A stretch of 64,000 bases of DNA from Bacteroides sp. (GTDB lineage: Bacteria > Bacteroidota > Bacteroidia > Bacteroidales > Bacteroidaceae). Made by a program: the position numbers and the translations under genes. Below the pieces are notes generated by a model. It had not been told where the DNA came from and did no database searches. It saw only the letters and a list, made by a program, of their open reading frames with translations. Below are positions 33,105 through 42,572 of this stretch, piece after piece (position 1 is the first letter of the stretch; the number at the start of each line of letters is the position of its first letter). The stretch lies in contig JAGATY010000013.1 in assembly GCA_017621035.1 (NCBI GenBank), forward strand, positions 52,669 through 116,668, written 5' to 3'.

Positions 33105-35234
33105 TTAGCTTCTTGATTTACCAAACCAACGATTCAGCCAACCCGACACTGCCTCGTAACGACTGGCTGCGGCATGATTATTTTGGTTAACTAAAGAGAC
33201 ATTCTCTTGCGGATCTCCATACTGGTCAGGATAGAGCAACAGCAAACTATTGTTACTAAAGTATTTACTAATCTGTGTAGGTAATTTTTCAAATGAGGGA
33301 TCGTAAGAGATGAAACCTCGACGCGCACTGACTACAACTAACAGGTGATCATCGTTTACATGACCAGTGAGTAATAACAAATCCTCCCAGCTCTCTAGTT
33401 CGGAATACTCGGCTCTCACCCGACTATGATTATCACGTATATGCTCTGCAACATAAGGAATAGTAGCGGGATGCGCAAAGAAATGCATACGGCATCCCAA
33501 TTGTTCTCCCATACGACAGAGGTGTTCCAGCCATTTAAAGAAACCCACCTCATATTCCGCCTTTGGAGGTATTGCTACCACCACCTTGCGCCAAGTGTTT
33601 GGGGGAATTATGCTTCGCACAATCATCACCTCACTATGGGTTCCTTTCAGTATATTTTCAGCAATCACGCCAAAAAACGAGTCGGCAATACTGGCTTTAT
33701 GGTGCAGACCTATAACCACTTCACCAACACTATACTCTTTCATTGTATGCAGAATACCGGAAACAATGTTATTACTTACACGGCTGACGGTAGCCATACG
33801 CACATCGGCAGCAGCAGCTATCTTTTCTGCCTTTTCCAGGTTCATTTTACTTTGAGCCAAACGCTGTTCACCTCGTTCATCATCATAAGCCACGCTCAGA
33901 CCTAACAAACTGTCCGGTATGCGAGGATTGCGAATCATCATTGCCAGTTGGGTCAGCATATCTACAGTTTGCGGGTTAGAGTAGGTAATCAGACACTTAC
34001 CGTGCGAACTACCACGATTCTCTTCCAGCGCCGCATCGGTAAGAGCAATGCCACGAGCCGCTTTTTCGGTAGCCAAAGAACTAATAATACACGATACTAA
34101 AATCACAATCACGGTTCCATTCAATACAGCATCATTCATCAAGTATTCACCTGGAGCGATTTCTATCTTGGTGCCAATCATCACCATAGCTAATGCACCG
34201 GCCGCATGAGCATTGGTCAAGCCAAACATCATCCAACGTGAATCACTGCTCATTCCGAACAGTTTTTGCATCAGAAAGGCTGATAACCATTTGGTTGCGG
34301 TAGCGGTCAACACCATAACCAACAGAATCCACAAGGATGCCGTATCGCTAAACAGAACTCGTATATTGATTATCATTCCCACACCTATCAAAAAGTAAGG
34401 TATAAAAAGTGCATTACCGACAAATTCGATGCGGTTCATCAAAGGAGATACTTTGGGAATCTGGCTGTTTATAACCAAACCGGTAAGAAAAGCCCCTAAC
34501 AATCCTTCCAAACCGGCCAGTTCGGCTAAGGCTGCACTAAGGAAAACCAGCGCCAGAACAAAGATGTATTGCATTACGCTATCATCATAGCGACGGAAAA
34601 ACAGACGTCCCATACGCGGAAAAGCATAAATAACAAAAGCTCCATAGATAACAAACTTCAGTACAAACCCTATCCAGAATGTAACATCAGTACCCTCCTC
34701 ATGTGCTCCGACAATACCTGCCAACAGTAACAATGCCAAGAAAGAAGCTATTGCCGTTGCCACAATAGAGAGCACTACGCTGACATGCTTTTCTACACCA
34801 AAACGTCCTACTACGGGATAAGCCACCAAGGTATGTGAGGAGAAGATGCAAGCCAATAGCAAAGAGGTCATGACTGAAAGGTTTAGAATATATAAGCTAA
34901 CCAACAAGCCTATACCAAAAGGAATAGCAAATGTCAGCAAGCCGAAAAAGAGACCTCGTTTCCCATGTCGTTCAAAGTTACCCATATCCATCTCCAAACC
35001 GGCCAAGAACATGATGTAATAGATACCCACCTTACCAAACAATTCAAAGCTACTATCCCTTTCCAGCAGATTAAAACCATGTTCACCAACCAATAGACCA
35101 GCTAGTATCAAGCCTATAATATGAGGAATACGCAAACGTCTCAACAGAAGCGGTGCGAACAGAATGATGACGAGCACCAAGAAAAATATCCATGTAGGGT
35201 TTGTTATAGGAAGTGTAAGGTCAGACCATTTCAT
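33105..35234 (-). CDS. Kef-type cation:proton antiporter with C-terminal UspA-like domains
   Basis: 709 aa. Residues about 10-400 hold 12 or so membrane helices of a CPA2 Na+(K+)/H+ exchanger (FLAGLEMDMGNFERHGKRG, SSHTLVAYPVVGRFGVEKHV, EGLLGAFLTGLVINSQIP). The cytoplasmic end (about 415-690) has two universal-stress-like segments (YSVGEVVIGLHHKASIADSF and SHSEVMIVRSIIPPNTWRKV-type), in place of the RCK/KTN domain of Kef. It probably sets pH and K+/Na+ balance at the inner membrane. Monocistronic. Confidence 0.88.
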   Translation of the reverse strand: MKWSDLTLPITNPTWIFFLVLVIILFAPLLLRRLRIPHIIGLILAGLLVGEHGFNLLERDSSFELFGKVGIYYIMFLAGLEMDMGNFERHGKRGLFFGLLTFAIPFGIGLLVSLYILNLSVMTSLLLACIFSSHTLVAYPVVGRFGVEKHVSVVLSIVATAIASFLALLLLAGIVGAHEEGTDVTFWIGFVLKFVIYGAFVIYAFPRMGRLFFRRYDDSVMQYIFVLALVFLSAALAELAGLEGLLGAFLTGLVINSQIPKVSPLMNRIEFVGNALFIPYFLIGVGMIINIRVLFSDTASLWILLVMVLTATATKWLSAFLMQKLFGMSSDSRWMMFGLTNAHAAGALAMVMIGTKIEIAPGEYLMNDAVLNGTVIVILVSCIISSLATEKAARGIALTDAALEENRGSSHGKCLITYSNPQTVDMLTQLAMMIRNPRIPDSLLGLSVAYDDERGEQRLAQSKMNLEKAEKIAAAADVRMATVSRVSNNIVSGILHTMKEYSVGEVVIGLHHKASIADSFFGVIAENILKGTHSEVMIVRSIIPPNTWRKVVVAIPPKAEYEVGFFKWLEHLCRMGEQLGCRMHFFAHPATIPYVAEHIRDNHSRVRAEYSELESWEDLLLLTGHVNDDHLLVVVSARRGFISYDPSFEKLPTQISKYFSNNSLLLLYPDQYGDPQENVSLVNQNNHAAASRYEAVSGWLNRWFGKSRS

Positions 35235-35311
35235 ATAGGGGAATATTATGTTTTCCGTTGCAAAATAACAAAAAAGTTTTCACTTTATTGGCTACATACT
35301 GCATTTTGTTA

Positions 35312-35319
35312 TACTTTTG
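35312..35319 (+). promoter_or_regulatory. -7 box of asd; decides the asd start
   Basis: TACTTTTG. An upstream TTG at 35317 falls inside this box, so the asd start is the ATG at 35389. A TTGG at 35288 is a plausible -33 with 21-nt spacing. Confidence 0.6.
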
Positions 35320-35388
35320 CAACCAAATCTTTCTTTTTATAGGAAAAGACAAACCTTTTATACATTCAACTTAATAGCAAAAGAGATA

Positions 35389-36396
35389 ATGAAAGTAGCC
35401 ATTGTAGGAGCAAGCGGAGCCGTAGGACAAGAGTTCTTGCGAGTATTGGATGAACGCAACTTTCCGCTAGATGAACTGTTATTATTCGGTTCACAACGTA
35501 GTGCCGGAAGCAAATACACCTTCCGAGGCAAGGAGATTGAAGTAAAGCTATTGCAACATAATGATGATTTCAAAGGAGTGGATATTGCTTTCACCTCTGC
35601 AGGAGCTGGAACATCAAAAGAGTTTGCAGAAACTATCACCAAACACGGAGCGGTAATGATTGACAATTCCAGCGCATTCCGTATGGATGAAGATGTTCCT
35701 TTGGTTGTACCTGAAGTAAATGCCGAAGATTCTTTAAACAGACCTAGAGGTATCATTGCCAATCCAAACTGTACAACCATCCAAATGGTAGTAGCTCTAA
35801 AAGCTATTGAACAACTATCTCACATTAAGACAGTACATGTTGCCACTTATCAAGCTGCCAGTGGTGCAGGAGCTGCAGCTATGGCTGAGCTATACGAACA
35901 ATATCGTCAAGTATTAGCAAACGAACCCGTTACCGTTGAGAAGTTTGCATATCAATTAGCTTTCAACCTAATCCCGCAAATTGATGTCTTCACTGACAAC
36001 GGGTACACCAAAGAGGAAATGAAGATGTATAACGAGACTCGCAAAATCATGCATAGTGATGTAAAAGTCAGTGCGACCTGCGTTCGGGTTCCCGCATTAC
36101 GTTCCCACTCGGAAAGCATCTGGGTAGAGACTGAACGTCCCATTTCCACAGCTGAAGCCCGAGAAGCATTTGCTAAAGGTGAAGGATTGGTTCTGATGGA
36201 TAACCCTGCCGCCAAAGAATATCCCATGCCCTTGTTTTTGGCTGGTAAAAATCCTGTTTATGTTGGCCGTATCCGTAAAGATTTAAGTAACGATTGCGGA
36301 TTAACATTTTGGATTGTAGGCGATCAAATTAAGAAAGGAGCAGCTCTAAATGCAGTTCAGATAGCAGAATGGCTTATCAAGAAAGAAGCAATCTAA
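35389..36396 (+). CDS. asd: Aspartate-semialdehyde dehydrogenase
   Basis: 335 aa from the ATG at 35389. The Rossmann start [20 protein letters not shown], the thiol nucleophile in NPNCTT (Cys128), SGAGAAAM (about 167-174) and [15 protein letters not shown] (about 230-244, with the catalytic His) are all present. It reduces aspartyl phosphate to the semialdehyde, feeding lysine, threonine, methionine and meso-diaminopimelate for peptidoglycan. A strong terminator follows. Confidence 0.97.
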   Translation: MKVAIVGASGAVGQEFLRVLDERNFPLDELLLFGSQRSAGSKYTFRGKEIEVKLLQHNDDFKGVDIAFTSAGAGTSKEFAETITKHGAVMIDNSSAFRMDEDVPLVVPEVNAEDSLNRPRGIIANPNCTTIQMVVALKAIEQLSHIKTVHVATYQAASGAGAAAMAELYEQYRQVLANEPVTVEKFAYQLAFNLIPQIDVFTDNGYTKEEMKMYNETRKIMHSDVKVSATCVRVPALRSHSESIWVETERPISTAEAREAFAKGEGLVLMDNPAAKEYPMPLFLAGKNPVYVGRIRKDLSNDCGLTFWIVGDQIKKGAALNAVQIAEWLIKKEAI

Positions 36397-36446
36397 AAAA
36401 GACGACATTGCAAATGTCATAAAGATAGGGAGAAAACATTGCTTTA

Positions 36447-36485
36447 GAACCTCGCTTGGAAACTACTCTAAGCGAGGTTTATCTT
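36447..36485 (+). terminator. Rho-independent terminator of asd
   Basis: AACCTCGCTT (36448-36457) and AAGCGAGGTT (36470-36479) make a perfect 10-bp stem with a 12-nt loop followed by TATCTT. From here to the salvage-operon -7 box I see no gene; a 64-codon minus-strand ORF at 36490-36684 has no RBS or protein-like makeup. Confidence 0.85.
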
Positions 36486-36704
36486 GCACTTACACGAAGT
36501 CCCACAGATGGACAATTTCTTTCTCAGACATTCCATTGCAAGTATTCTTCAGACAAATAAATTTTTCAAAGAAAAGCTGTAACATCTTACTCTTAAGATA
36601 AAAAAAAGAATCATTGCAGCCCTCCCCAAGCCTGGAAATAAGAAAAATAGGGGAAGAATTGAAAAAATTACTGAAATACTTCACGCCAATACGAAAATAA
36701 AGCC

Positions 36705-36712
36705 TATCTTTG
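36705..36712 (+). promoter_or_regulatory. -7 box of the peptidoglycan-salvage operon
   Basis: TATCTTTG, 32 nt before the first NamZ ATG. I see no clear -33 TTTG, so an activator may help. It is the only convincing -7 box I found at the head of the 22-kb gene run. Confidence 0.5.
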
Positions 36713-36744
36713 TTGCAGATAAAAATCCTTAAAATAATGATATT

Positions 36745-37914
36745 ATGAAGAAAATCCTTCTAATGGCCTTACTAATGTGCTTTGCCCTGGTCGGACAAGC
36801 ACAGAAAAGTCGTGTAATCTTAGGCGACGAACAAACTGAAGAGTACTTCCCTATTTTAAAGAACAAACGCATTGCTATCCTTTCCAACCACACCGGTTTG
36901 GTAAAGGAAAAGAAACATGTTCTCGACTTATTGATTGAGAACAAGTTCAATGTGGTAGCTATCTTCTCACCCGAACATGGCTTCCGCGGAAATGCTGATG
37001 CCGGAGAGCATGTTTCCAGTTCGGTCGATCAGAAAACCGGAGTACCCATTCTCTCTTTGTATGACGGCAAGGACTCAAAACCGAGTGAAGCCTCCATGCG
37101 CAAGTTTGACATTCTGTTGATTGACATTCAAGATGTCGGACTCCGTTTCTATACCTATTATGTAACCATGTGTCGTTTGATGGACGCATGTGCACAATAC
37201 AACCGTAAAGTGCTGATTCTGGATCGCCCGAATCCGAATGGTCATTACGTTGACGGACCTATTCTGGATATGAAATATAAATCAGGTGTGGGTTGGTTAC
37301 CTATTCCCGTGGTACATGGTATGACATTAGGTGAGCTTGCTCTGATGGTGAATGGAGAACGTTGGTTACCGAAATCACGTGTTTGTGATTTGACCGTTAT
37401 TCCGTGCAAGAACTACACACACCAAACGTTATACAAATTGCCGGTTCCCCCCTCACCAAATCTTCCGAACATGAAGTCTATCTATCTTTACCCCTCAACT
37501 TGTTTGTTTGAGGCCACTCCGGTAAGTTTAGGCCGTGGTACAGATTTGCCTTTCCAAGTTTACGGGCACCCCAATATGAAAGGATATAATTTTAGCTTCA
37601 CTCCGAAAAGTATTCCGGGCGCCAAGAATCCGCCACAGTTAAACAAAGAGTGCTATGGCGTAGACTTGAGCAAGATGAAAGATGAAGAGATTTGGAAACG
37701 GGGCTTAGATTTGACTTACGTTATTGATGCTTACAAGAATTTGAATATGGATGATCATTTCTTCCGTTCTTTCTTTGAATTGTTGATGGGTACTGATTAC
37801 GTACGCAAAATGATTAAGCAAGGCAAGAGTGCTGATGAGATTAAAGCCATGTGGAAAGAAGACGTAGAAAAGTTCAAAGTTCAACGTAAGCCCTACTTGC
37901 TATATGCAGAATAA
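36745..37914 (+). CDS. namZ: Exo-beta-N-acetylmuramidase, NamZ family (DUF1343), copy 1
   Basis: 389 aa with a signal peptide (about 1-19, VGQAQ). The family landmarks are clear: RIAILSNHTGLV (about 42-53), FSPEHGFRG (about 74-82, with the likely active-site Glu), IDIQDVGLRFYTY (about 126-138), DRPNPNG (about 160-166) and FEATPVSLGRGTDLPFQVYG. DUF1343 was shown in Bacillus subtilis NamZ (GH171) to release MurNAc from non-reducing ends of glycan strands. The protein would act in the periplasm. First gene of the cluster that holds murQ, murK and an AmpG-like permease, which supports the call. A second, diverged copy is at 49693. Confidence 0.88.
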   Translation: MKKILLMALLMCFALVGQAQKSRVILGDEQTEEYFPILKNKRIAILSNHTGLVKEKKHVLDLLIENKFNVVAIFSPEHGFRGNADAGEHVSSSVDQKTGVPILSLYDGKDSKPSEASMRKFDILLIDIQDVGLRFYTYYVTMCRLMDACAQYNRKVLILDRPNPNGHYVDGPILDMKYKSGVGWLPIPVVHGMTLGELALMVNGERWLPKSRVCDLTVIPCKNYTHQTLYKLPVPPSPNLPNMKSIYLYPSTCLFEATPVSLGRGTDLPFQVYGHPNMKGYNFSFTPKSIPGAKNPPQLNKECYGVDLSKMKDEEIWKRGLDLTYVIDAYKNLNMDDHFFRSFFELLMGTDYVRKMIKQGKSADEIKAMWKEDVEKFKVQRKPYLLYAE

Positions 37915-37933
37915 AAAATAGAATAAGAGTTGA

Positions 37934-37973
37934 TAAGGTATTAAGTTTAGGTCATCTAACACTTAATACCTTA
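37934..37973. repeat. Stem-loop between namZ copy 1 and the symporter
   Basis: TAAGGTATTAAGT (37934-37946) and ACTTAATACCTTA (37961-37973) are perfect complements, extended inward by TTAG/CTAA past one bulged base. It has no T-tract, so it is more likely an RNA-stability or processing element than a terminator. Confidence 0.7.
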
Positions 37974-38019
37974 CGCTTGTATCTAATACTAACACTTTAC
38001 TAATAACCAAATTATCAAA

Positions 38020-39468
38020 ATGACAACTGCTTGGATTGTACTTGCTACAATAGCATTTTACTTTGTATTGCTTTTTGTAATCTCATGGATTACCGGACGA
38101 AAAACTAAAAGCGCTGAGTTCTTTACTGGCGACCGTAAAACTTCTTGGTATATGGTGGCTTTCGCCATGATTGGCGCTAGCATTTCCGGAGTAACTTTCA
38201 CCTCTGTCCCCGGAGCTGTAGCCACAGGATGCTACTCTTATATGCAGATGGTATTAGGATTCTTTGTAGGCTCTATTATCGTTGCATTAGTTCTAATCCC
38301 GATGTTCTATAAGATGAACCTGCTCAGCATCTACGGTTACTTGGAGAATCGTTTCGGTTTGGCATCATATCGCACAGGAGCTTGGTTTTTCTTTGTATCT
38401 AAGATGTTAGGAGCTTCTGTTCGCTTCTTTGTTGTTTGTGTAGTATTGCAAACGCTTGTATTTACTCCATTGGGGATCTCTTTCTCAATCAATGTAATCA
38501 TTACCGTTGCACTTATTTGGCTCTATTCATTCCAAGGAGGCGTTAAATCCATGATTTGGACAGACTCCTTGAAGACCTTCTGTTTGATAGCTTCAGTTAT
38601 CTGTTGTATTATTTACATCGCTGGTTACTTTGACTTTGGTGTAAGTGAAACATTTGCCGCTATCGGTGAGCATCCTACCAGCAAAGTATTCTTCTTTGAA
38701 GACCCGAACGATGGGCGCTACTTCTGGAAACAATTTGCTGCCGGTGTATTTACCATCATCGCTTGCACTGGTCTTGACCAAGACTTGATGCAACGTACAC
38801 TGAGTTGCAAAAATTTCCGTGAGTCACAAAAAAACATGGTGGTTAGCTCATTCATGCAGATTTTTGTCATTGGCCTTTTCCTGTTATTAGGTACCTTATT
38901 ATATATGTATGCAGATGCTACCGGCATCACTGCAAAGGGTGATGCTCTGTTTGGTGCAGTTGCCTGGAGTGACGGATTCCCTTTGTTTATCGGTATCATG
39001 TTCATTATCGGCTTGGTTGCCGCTGCTTACTCTGCTGCAGGATCAGCACTGACAGCTTTAACGACTTCATTCACTATCGATATTTTGCAAGCCAACAAGA
39101 AGCAAGATGATGAGAAACTTACCAAAACGCGTAAGAAAGTCCACGTAGGCATGTCAATCATGATGATATTGGTAATAATTATATTCTACTATCTGAACAA
39201 CACTAGTGCCATCAATGCCGTGTACATTCTTTCAGGCTACACTTATGGTCCTATTCTTGGAATGTTTACATTTGGTTTGATTTGTAAAAAGCCTGTACGC
39301 GACAAATTTGTTCCATTGGTAGCCATCATCTCTCCACTTCTGACATATATTCTCCAAAGTAATAGCGAGAAATGGTTTGGGGGATATCAAATGAGCTTTG
39401 AATTGCTCATTGTAAATGCAGTCATTACCGCTCTTGGCCTTTGCCTGCTTATCAAGAAAAACAAATAA
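38020..39468 (+). CDS. Sodium:solute symporter (SSS family)
   Basis: 482 aa with about 13 membrane helices. ISGVTFTSVPGAVATGCYSYMQ (in part, about 54-75) carries the sodium-site region of TM1, and FQGGVKSMIWTDSLKTFCL (about 172-190) is the SSS signature G-G-x-K-x-x-x-W-T-D. Members carry sugars, sialic acid, amino acids or vitamins with sodium. Its place between NamZ and the amidase suggests import of a NamZ product such as free MurNAc; that substrate is an inference. Confidence 0.88.
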   Translation: MTTAWIVLATIAFYFVLLFVISWITGRKTKSAEFFTGDRKTSWYMVAFAMIGASISGVTFTSVPGAVATGCYSYMQMVLGFFVGSIIVALVLIPMFYKMNLLSIYGYLENRFGLASYRTGAWFFFVSKMLGASVRFFVVCVVLQTLVFTPLGISFSINVIITVALIWLYSFQGGVKSMIWTDSLKTFCLIASVICCIIYIAGYFDFGVSETFAAIGEHPTSKVFFFEDPNDGRYFWKQFAAGVFTIIACTGLDQDLMQRTLSCKNFRESQKNMVVSSFMQIFVIGLFLLLGTLLYMYADATGITAKGDALFGAVAWSDGFPLFIGIMFIIGLVAAAYSAAGSALTALTTSFTIDILQANKKQDDEKLTKTRKKVHVGMSIMMILVIIIFYYLNNTSAINAVYILSGYTYGPILGMFTFGLICKKPVRDKFVPLVAIISPLLTYILQSNSEKWFGGYQMSFELLIVNAVITALGLCLLIKKNK

Positions 39469-39489
39469 CACATTTATACACTAACAATC

Positions 39490-42400
39490 ATGAACGTGAA
39501 AAAGATATTTTCACCGGCATTATTTGCCTTACTGCTCTTCCCGCTAAAAGGAAGCGCTCAAGAGTTATCTCAAGAGACTCGTCAGGCCATTGGTCAATAT
39601 CTGAATGATGTTGTACACAAAGAAATATGCGTAGGCCCTGTAAAAATTGATTCTGTTGCCATCGATAAGAAAACTGTTCAGTTATTTGCGAACAAGAATT
39701 GTGCAGATTTTCCTTTCCGCCAAGAGAATGTCGCTAATATATATATAGGTGTAAAGGAATTGCTTCCTGCAGAATTTGCAAAACACAAAGTAATCATTCG
39801 TACTGGTGGCCGCACCATTGAAGAATTGATTCCTATCTCACTGCGTGAAAAGAAACCGAGCAAAAAAGAGTTATTTGCACCAAAGGGTGGAAAGCAATTA
39901 GTCACCAAAGTGGACGTTCCTTACACCCCGACAAACGGATTAACAGGACGTCACCTAGCTATGTGGCAAAGTCACGGTTGGTACTACGAGCAGAAACTAA
40001 GCCGTTGGGAATGGCAACGTGCACGTGTTCTGCAAACAGTGGAAGACCTTTATACACAAAGCTATGTACTTCCTTTCTTAGTACCTATGTTGGAAAACGC
40101 CGGAGCCAATGTGTTGCTTCCACGTGAGCGTGATTGCAATATTGTAGAAGTGATTGTGGACAACGATGGTTCTTTAGTTGGAAACTCTACATACACAGAG
40201 AATAATGCGACCAAGAAATGGGCAACAGGTAACGAAGCAGGTTTTGCTCACAAACGTGCTCAATACGTAGACGGCCAAAATCCTTTCCGTGAAGGAACCT
40301 TCCGCCAAATAGAAACTTTGAAGAAAGGTGAAACCAGTACAGCAATTTGGACTCCCGAGATTCCGAAAGCTGGACAATATGCCGTATATGTTTCCTACAA
40401 GTCATTGCCCAAAAGTGCAGATGATGCATTATATACTGTACATCACAAAGGTGGTAAGACTCAATTCAAAGTTAATCAACAAATGGGTGGAGGCACATGG
40501 ATTTATCTCGGCACATTTGGTTTTGATGCCGGTAAGAATGAATCCGGTTGTGTAACATTGAGCAATCTTTCCGCCAAAAACGGTCGTATCATCACTGCCG
40601 ATGCTGTAAAGATTGGTGGTGGTATGGGTAATGTCGCTCGTTGCGTGAATGTTGAAGGTCCTACAGAGAATTTAAAGAGTTCTGATGCACAAGCACAAGT
40701 AGGAAATGGCAAAGAAACACCTGTACTTGTGCCAGTAGAGGAAACTTTAGGAATCAGTGGCTATCCCCGATTCTGCGAAGGTGCACGTTATTGGATGTTG
40801 TGGGCTGGAGTACCTGACAGTGTTTACTCTGATAGTAAAGGTAAAAACGACTACACAGATGACTACAAGAGTCGTGGTATCTGGGTAAACTGGTTAGCCG
40901 GAGGTTCATCAGTTAATCCCAAAGAAGAAGGCTTAAATATTCCGGTTGATTTAGCATTTGCCTTCCATACAGACGCTGGTACAACATTAGATGACTCAAT
41001 CATCGGAACGTTAGGCATTTATTACACCAACGCATACGAAGGTAAATATGCAACTGGTGCCTCACGTGATTTGGCTCACGATATGACAGACCTCATCTCA
41101 ACAAACATTGTGCGCGACATTCGGGCACTTCACGAACCCAAATGGAGCCGTCGCGGTATGTGGAACTCTTCTTATTATGAAGCACGTGTTCCTCGCGTCC
41201 CCACTATGTTGTTAGAATTACTCTCACACCAAAACTTCGCGGACATGCGCTATGGCTTGGATCCGCGCTTCCGCTTCACCGTATCACGTGCCATCTATAA
41301 AGGTATGTTACAATTCCTCTGTGCACAACGCGGCATTGAGTATGTAGTACAACCTCTTCCTGTAGACCATATGGCCGTACGCTTTGCCGAAGGAGAAGAG
41401 ATTGAACTCACATGGCAACCTGTAGTAGATCCATTAGAGTCTACTGCCAATGCTGAGCAATACATTGTTTACACACGCATTGGAAACGGTGACTTTGATA
41501 ACGGTGTATTAGTCGCACAAAACAGTTACCGCACACGTATCCCGACAGGAGAAGTTTGCAGTTTTAAGGTTACAGCTGTAAACCGTGGCGGAGAAAGTTT
41601 CCCCTCTGAAATTCTCTCTATCGGGAAAGCAAACAATGCAAAGGGTGAAGTGCTGGTTGTTAACGGTTTTGACCGTATCAGTGCTCCGGCTGATTTCGTA
41701 GCTCCTGGAGATGCCAGTACTCAACTTGCAGGTTTTCTTGATGACTTAGATCATGGCGTACCTTACTTAAATGACATTAGTTACATCGGCAAGATGAAAG
41801 AGTTCCGTCGCTCTATTCCTTGGATGGATGACGACGCATCAGGTTTTGGCGACAGTTATGGCAACTATGAAACTAAGGTGATTGCCGGTAATACATTTGA
41901 CTATCCGGCCATGCATGGTGCCGCAATTTTAAAAGCCGGCTACTCATTTGTTTCTTGCAGCGATGAAGCAGTAGAAAGCGGTAATGTATCATTAAACAAC
42001 TATAAGTTTACTGACCTGATTTTAGGTAAAGAATGGCAAACTAAAATTGGTAGAGGAGCAATGCCTCTGCAATATAAGACATTCAGTCAACCGATGCAAG
42101 ATGCCATTACAGCATACTGCAACCAAGGAGGTAACATCTTTGTGTCTGGTGCATATGTAGGTAGCGATCTATGGGACAACCCGTTAACTCCTGCAATAGA
42201 TGCCGACAAGAAGTTTGCAACAGAAGTACTGAAATACAAATGGCGCGTAAATCAAGCAGCTATTGAAGGAAAAGTTAAATGCGTTGCCTCTCCTCTGAAA
42301 GTATTCAAGGGGAATTACACCTATCAGAATGTATTAAGTGCTGATACCTATGTAGTAGAATCTCCTGATGCAATTGAACCGGCTAGTAAAGATGCATTTA

Positions 42401-42558
42401 CCATCATGCGTTATGCTGAAAACAATTTGAGTGCTGGTACTGCATATAAAGGTGCCTATAAGACATGCATATTAGGTTTCCCATTTGAAACTATCCGTAC
42501 TACTACAGAAAGAGAAGCTTTGATGAATGACATACTCACATTCTTCAATGAACAATAA
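39490..42558 (+). CDS. Large exported Amidase_3-like protein with golvesin-type and FnIII domains
   Basis: 1022 aa with a signal peptide (about 1-23, GSAQ). The catalytic core looks like an N-acetylmuramoyl-L-alanine amidase (Amidase_3) split by an insert: it starts near residue 155 with HLAMWQSHGWYY (candidate zinc His), has FAFHTDAGTT (about 490-499) in the place of the HxNxN-type motif, and TMLLELLSHQNFADM (about 571-585) for the catalytic Glu. The insert (about 235-375, IWTPEIPKAGQYAVYVSY) resembles golvesin/xanthan-lyase C-terminal domains. An FnIII-like domain (about 640-725) and a C-terminal ThuA/GATase-like segment follow. Automated annotation often calls such proteins xanthan lyase; the neighbours argue for muropeptide amidase. 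Confidence 0.65.
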   Translation: MNVKKIFSPALFALLLFPLKGSAQELSQETRQAIGQYLNDVVHKEICVGPVKIDSVAIDKKTVQLFANKNCADFPFRQENVANIYIGVKELLPAEFAKHKVIIRTGGRTIEELIPISLREKKPSKKELFAPKGGKQLVTKVDVPYTPTNGLTGRHLAMWQSHGWYYEQKLSRWEWQRARVLQTVEDLYTQSYVLPFLVPMLENAGANVLLPRERDCNIVEVIVDNDGSLVGNSTYTENNATKKWATGNEAGFAHKRAQYVDGQNPFREGTFRQIETLKKGETSTAIWTPEIPKAGQYAVYVSYKSLPKSADDALYTVHHKGGKTQFKVNQQMGGGTWIYLGTFGFDAGKNESGCVTLSNLSAKNGRIITADAVKIGGGMGNVARCVNVEGPTENLKSSDAQAQVGNGKETPVLVPVEETLGISGYPRFCEGARYWMLWAGVPDSVYSDSKGKNDYTDDYKSRGIWVNWLAGGSSVNPKEEGLNIPVDLAFAFHTDAGTTLDDSIIGTLGIYYTNAYEGKYATGASRDLAHDMTDLISTNIVRDIRALHEPKWSRRGMWNSSYYEARVPRVPTMLLELLSHQNFADMRYGLDPRFRFTVSRAIYKGMLQFLCAQRGIEYVVQPLPVDHMAVRFAEGEEIELTWQPVVDPLESTANAEQYIVYTRIGNGDFDNGVLVAQNSYRTRIPTGEVCSFKVTAVNRGGESFPSEILSIGKANNAKGEVLVVNGFDRISAPADFVAPGDASTQLAGFLDDLDHGVPYLNDISYIGKMKEFRRSIPWMDDDASGFGDSYGNYETKVIAGNTFDYPAMHGAAILKAGYSFVSCSDEAVESGNVSLNNYKFTDLILGKEWQTKIGRGAMPLQYKTFSQPMQDAITAYCNQGGNIFVSGAYVGSDLWDNPLTPAIDADKKFATEVLKYKWRVNQAAIEGKVKCVASPLKVFKGNYTYQNVLSADTYVVESPDAIEPASKDAFTIMRYAENNLSAGTAYKGAYKTCILGFPFETIRTTTEREALMNDILTFFNEQ

Positions 42559-42572
42559 AATTAAACATACTC

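Noticed and set aside
36490-36684. 64-codon minus-strand frame between asd and namZ
   Set aside because: Low-complexity Phe/Ser/Lys product in AT-rich DNA with no RBS; treated as non-coding.
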